DNA of 64,000 nt from Saccharothrix obliqua. Lineage in GTDB: Bacteria; Actinomycetota; Actinomycetes; Mycobacteriales; Pseudonocardiaceae. The DNA is taken from NCBI RefSeq assembly GCF_019375475.1, contig NZ_JAHXGQ010000018.1, positions 1 through 64,000 on the forward strand, given 5' to 3'. Shown piece by piece: positions 63,313 through 64,000 of the stretch; within the stretch, counting starts at the first letter, position 1; each line of letters begins with the position of its first letter. The position numbers and the translations under genes were made by a program. Below the pieces are notes generated by a model. The model did not search any database. It saw only the letters and a list, made by a program, of their open reading frames with translations, and was not told the origin of the DNA.

Positions 63313-64000
63313 ATGGACATGTCAGCCTTGGAAGAGCTGGTCCGGGAGCCCGGCCCCTTCGCCACCGTGTACCTGGACGCCTCGCACGACACGGAGGACG
63401 CGGCCAAGGCGCTGGAACTGCGCTGGCGCGGCCTGCGCGCCGAGCTGGAGCAGCAGGGCGCGGACGCCGCCACGCTGGACGCGATCGGCACCGCCCTCGG
63501 CGAACCCGTCGTCGGCAAGGGCGGCCGGGCCGTCGTCGCCGCGGCCGGCCGGCTGCTGCTGGACGAGGCGCTGCCCCGACCGCCCGCCGTCGACAGCGCC
63601 CGCTGGTCACGCCTGCCGCACCTGCTGCCGCTGGCGAAGCTGCTGCCGCCCACCGTGCCGCACGTCGTGGTCGTCGCCGACCGCGCGGGCGCCGACCTGC
63701 ACGGGTACGGCGAGCAGGGCGAGGTCACCGCGGAGGTGCGTGGCCGGACGCACCCGCTGCACAAGATCCGCGGCGGCGGCTGGGCGCACCGGCGCATCCA
63801 GAACACCGTCGAGGAGACCGCCCAGCGCAACGCGGCACGCGTCGCCGAGGAGGCCGACCGCCTGGTCGCCGACCTGGGCGCGCGGCTGCTGGTGCTCGGC
63901 GGCGAGGTCCAGGCCCGCGCCGCGGTGCGCCGCGAGCTGGGTCCGCGCGCGCAGGAGGTGCTGGTCGAGGTCGAGGGCGGCAGCCTCGGCGAGGGCGCGG
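63313..64000 (+). CDS. baeRF/Vms1-like hydrolase, truncated by the window end
   Basis: The first 229 codons of a longer gene run into the end of the window with no stop. The product matches the bacterial eRF1-like (baeRF2) / Vms1-Ankzf1 family, including the YLDASHDTEDAAKALELRWRG start and the GGWAHRRIQNTVEET segment that corresponds to the catalytic region of Vms1-type peptidyl-tRNA hydrolases. Mycobacterial Rv2629 is a relative. It may rescue stalled ribosomes. ATG 63319 is an alternative start two codons later. Confidence 0.82.
   Translation, partial: MDMSALEELVREPGPFATVYLDASHDTEDAAKALELRWRGLRAELEQQGADAATLDAIGTALGEPVVGKGGRAVVAAAGRLLLDEALPRPPAVDSARWSRLPHLLPLAKLLPPTVPHVVVVADRAGADLHGYGEQGEVTAEVRGRTHPLHKIRGGGWAHRRIQNTVEETAQRNAARVAEEADRLVADLGARLLVLGGEVQARAAVRRELGPRAQEVLVEVEGGSLGEGA

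Overview
The window reads as chromosomal DNA of a high-GC actinomycete. GC content is visibly very high, GTG starts are common, and 4-nt stop/start overlaps are frequent. The gene set includes IdeR, SigB, a mycothiol-dependent MDMPI-family enzyme, DUF397/XRE pairs and DUF3039/DUF3099/DUF3558/DUF4192 proteins. This fits Pseudonocardiaceae (Saccharothrix, Actinosynnema or Lentzea type). That placement is inferred from gene content and was not tested by alignment. I see no rRNA, tRNA, CRISPR array, insertion sequence or prophage.

Layout. 0-9 kb: a small zinc-ribbon protein, a ROK regulator with a complete xylose-type ABC importer (xylFGH), a DEAD/DEAH helicase and a BrkB-type membrane protein, followed by a striking nested inverted repeat at 8670-8802. 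9-18 kb: pseudouridine catabolism (psuG plus a PfkB kinase), a PucR regulator, a methyltransferase, D-aminoacyl-tRNA deacylase, the stress sigma factor SigB behind an ECF-type promoter match, and class I fumarase. 18-28 kb: two paralogous lipoproteins, a TerC membrane protein, an XRE-DUF5753/DUF397 pair, a DrrAB exporter, RtcB RNA ligase, and two proteins sharing a C-terminal domain.

28.5-35 kb: an apparent 2-aminoethylphosphonate cluster. A GntR regulator, an FAD-dependent oxidoreductase, a phosphonatase-like HAD hydrolase and a four-gene PhnSTUV-type importer lie in one direction. No PhnW transaminase is present, so the oxidoreductase probably supplies phosphonoacetaldehyde. 35.8-39.7 kb: a tightly coupled protein acetylation pair, the AcuC deacetylase and a GNAT/acyl-CoA-ligase-like acetyltransferase. 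40.8-46.6 kb: a sulfurtransferase diverging from ideR-galK-galE-peptidase. This keeps the old actinobacterial dtxR-galE linkage, with galK inserted between and translationally coupled to ideR.

47-53 kb: a DUF4192 protein with a tail of about 520 residues rich in Pro, Ala and Thr and built partly from exact 15-bp repeats, then a secreted M23 peptidase and a secreted X-Pro dipeptidyl-peptidase. 53-64 kb: an MFS exporter diverging from a LysR/GH4 pair, endonuclease V, a Tat-secreted lyase-like protein behind a 28-bp dyad, a second MFS protein, arylamine N-acetyltransferase, and an MDMPI enzyme diverging from a CGNR zinc-finger regulator across three CATTAGG half sites. The window closes with a CBS protein, two very small basic proteins (one only 47 codons), an EcsC-family protein and a truncated baeRF/Vms1-like gene running off the end.
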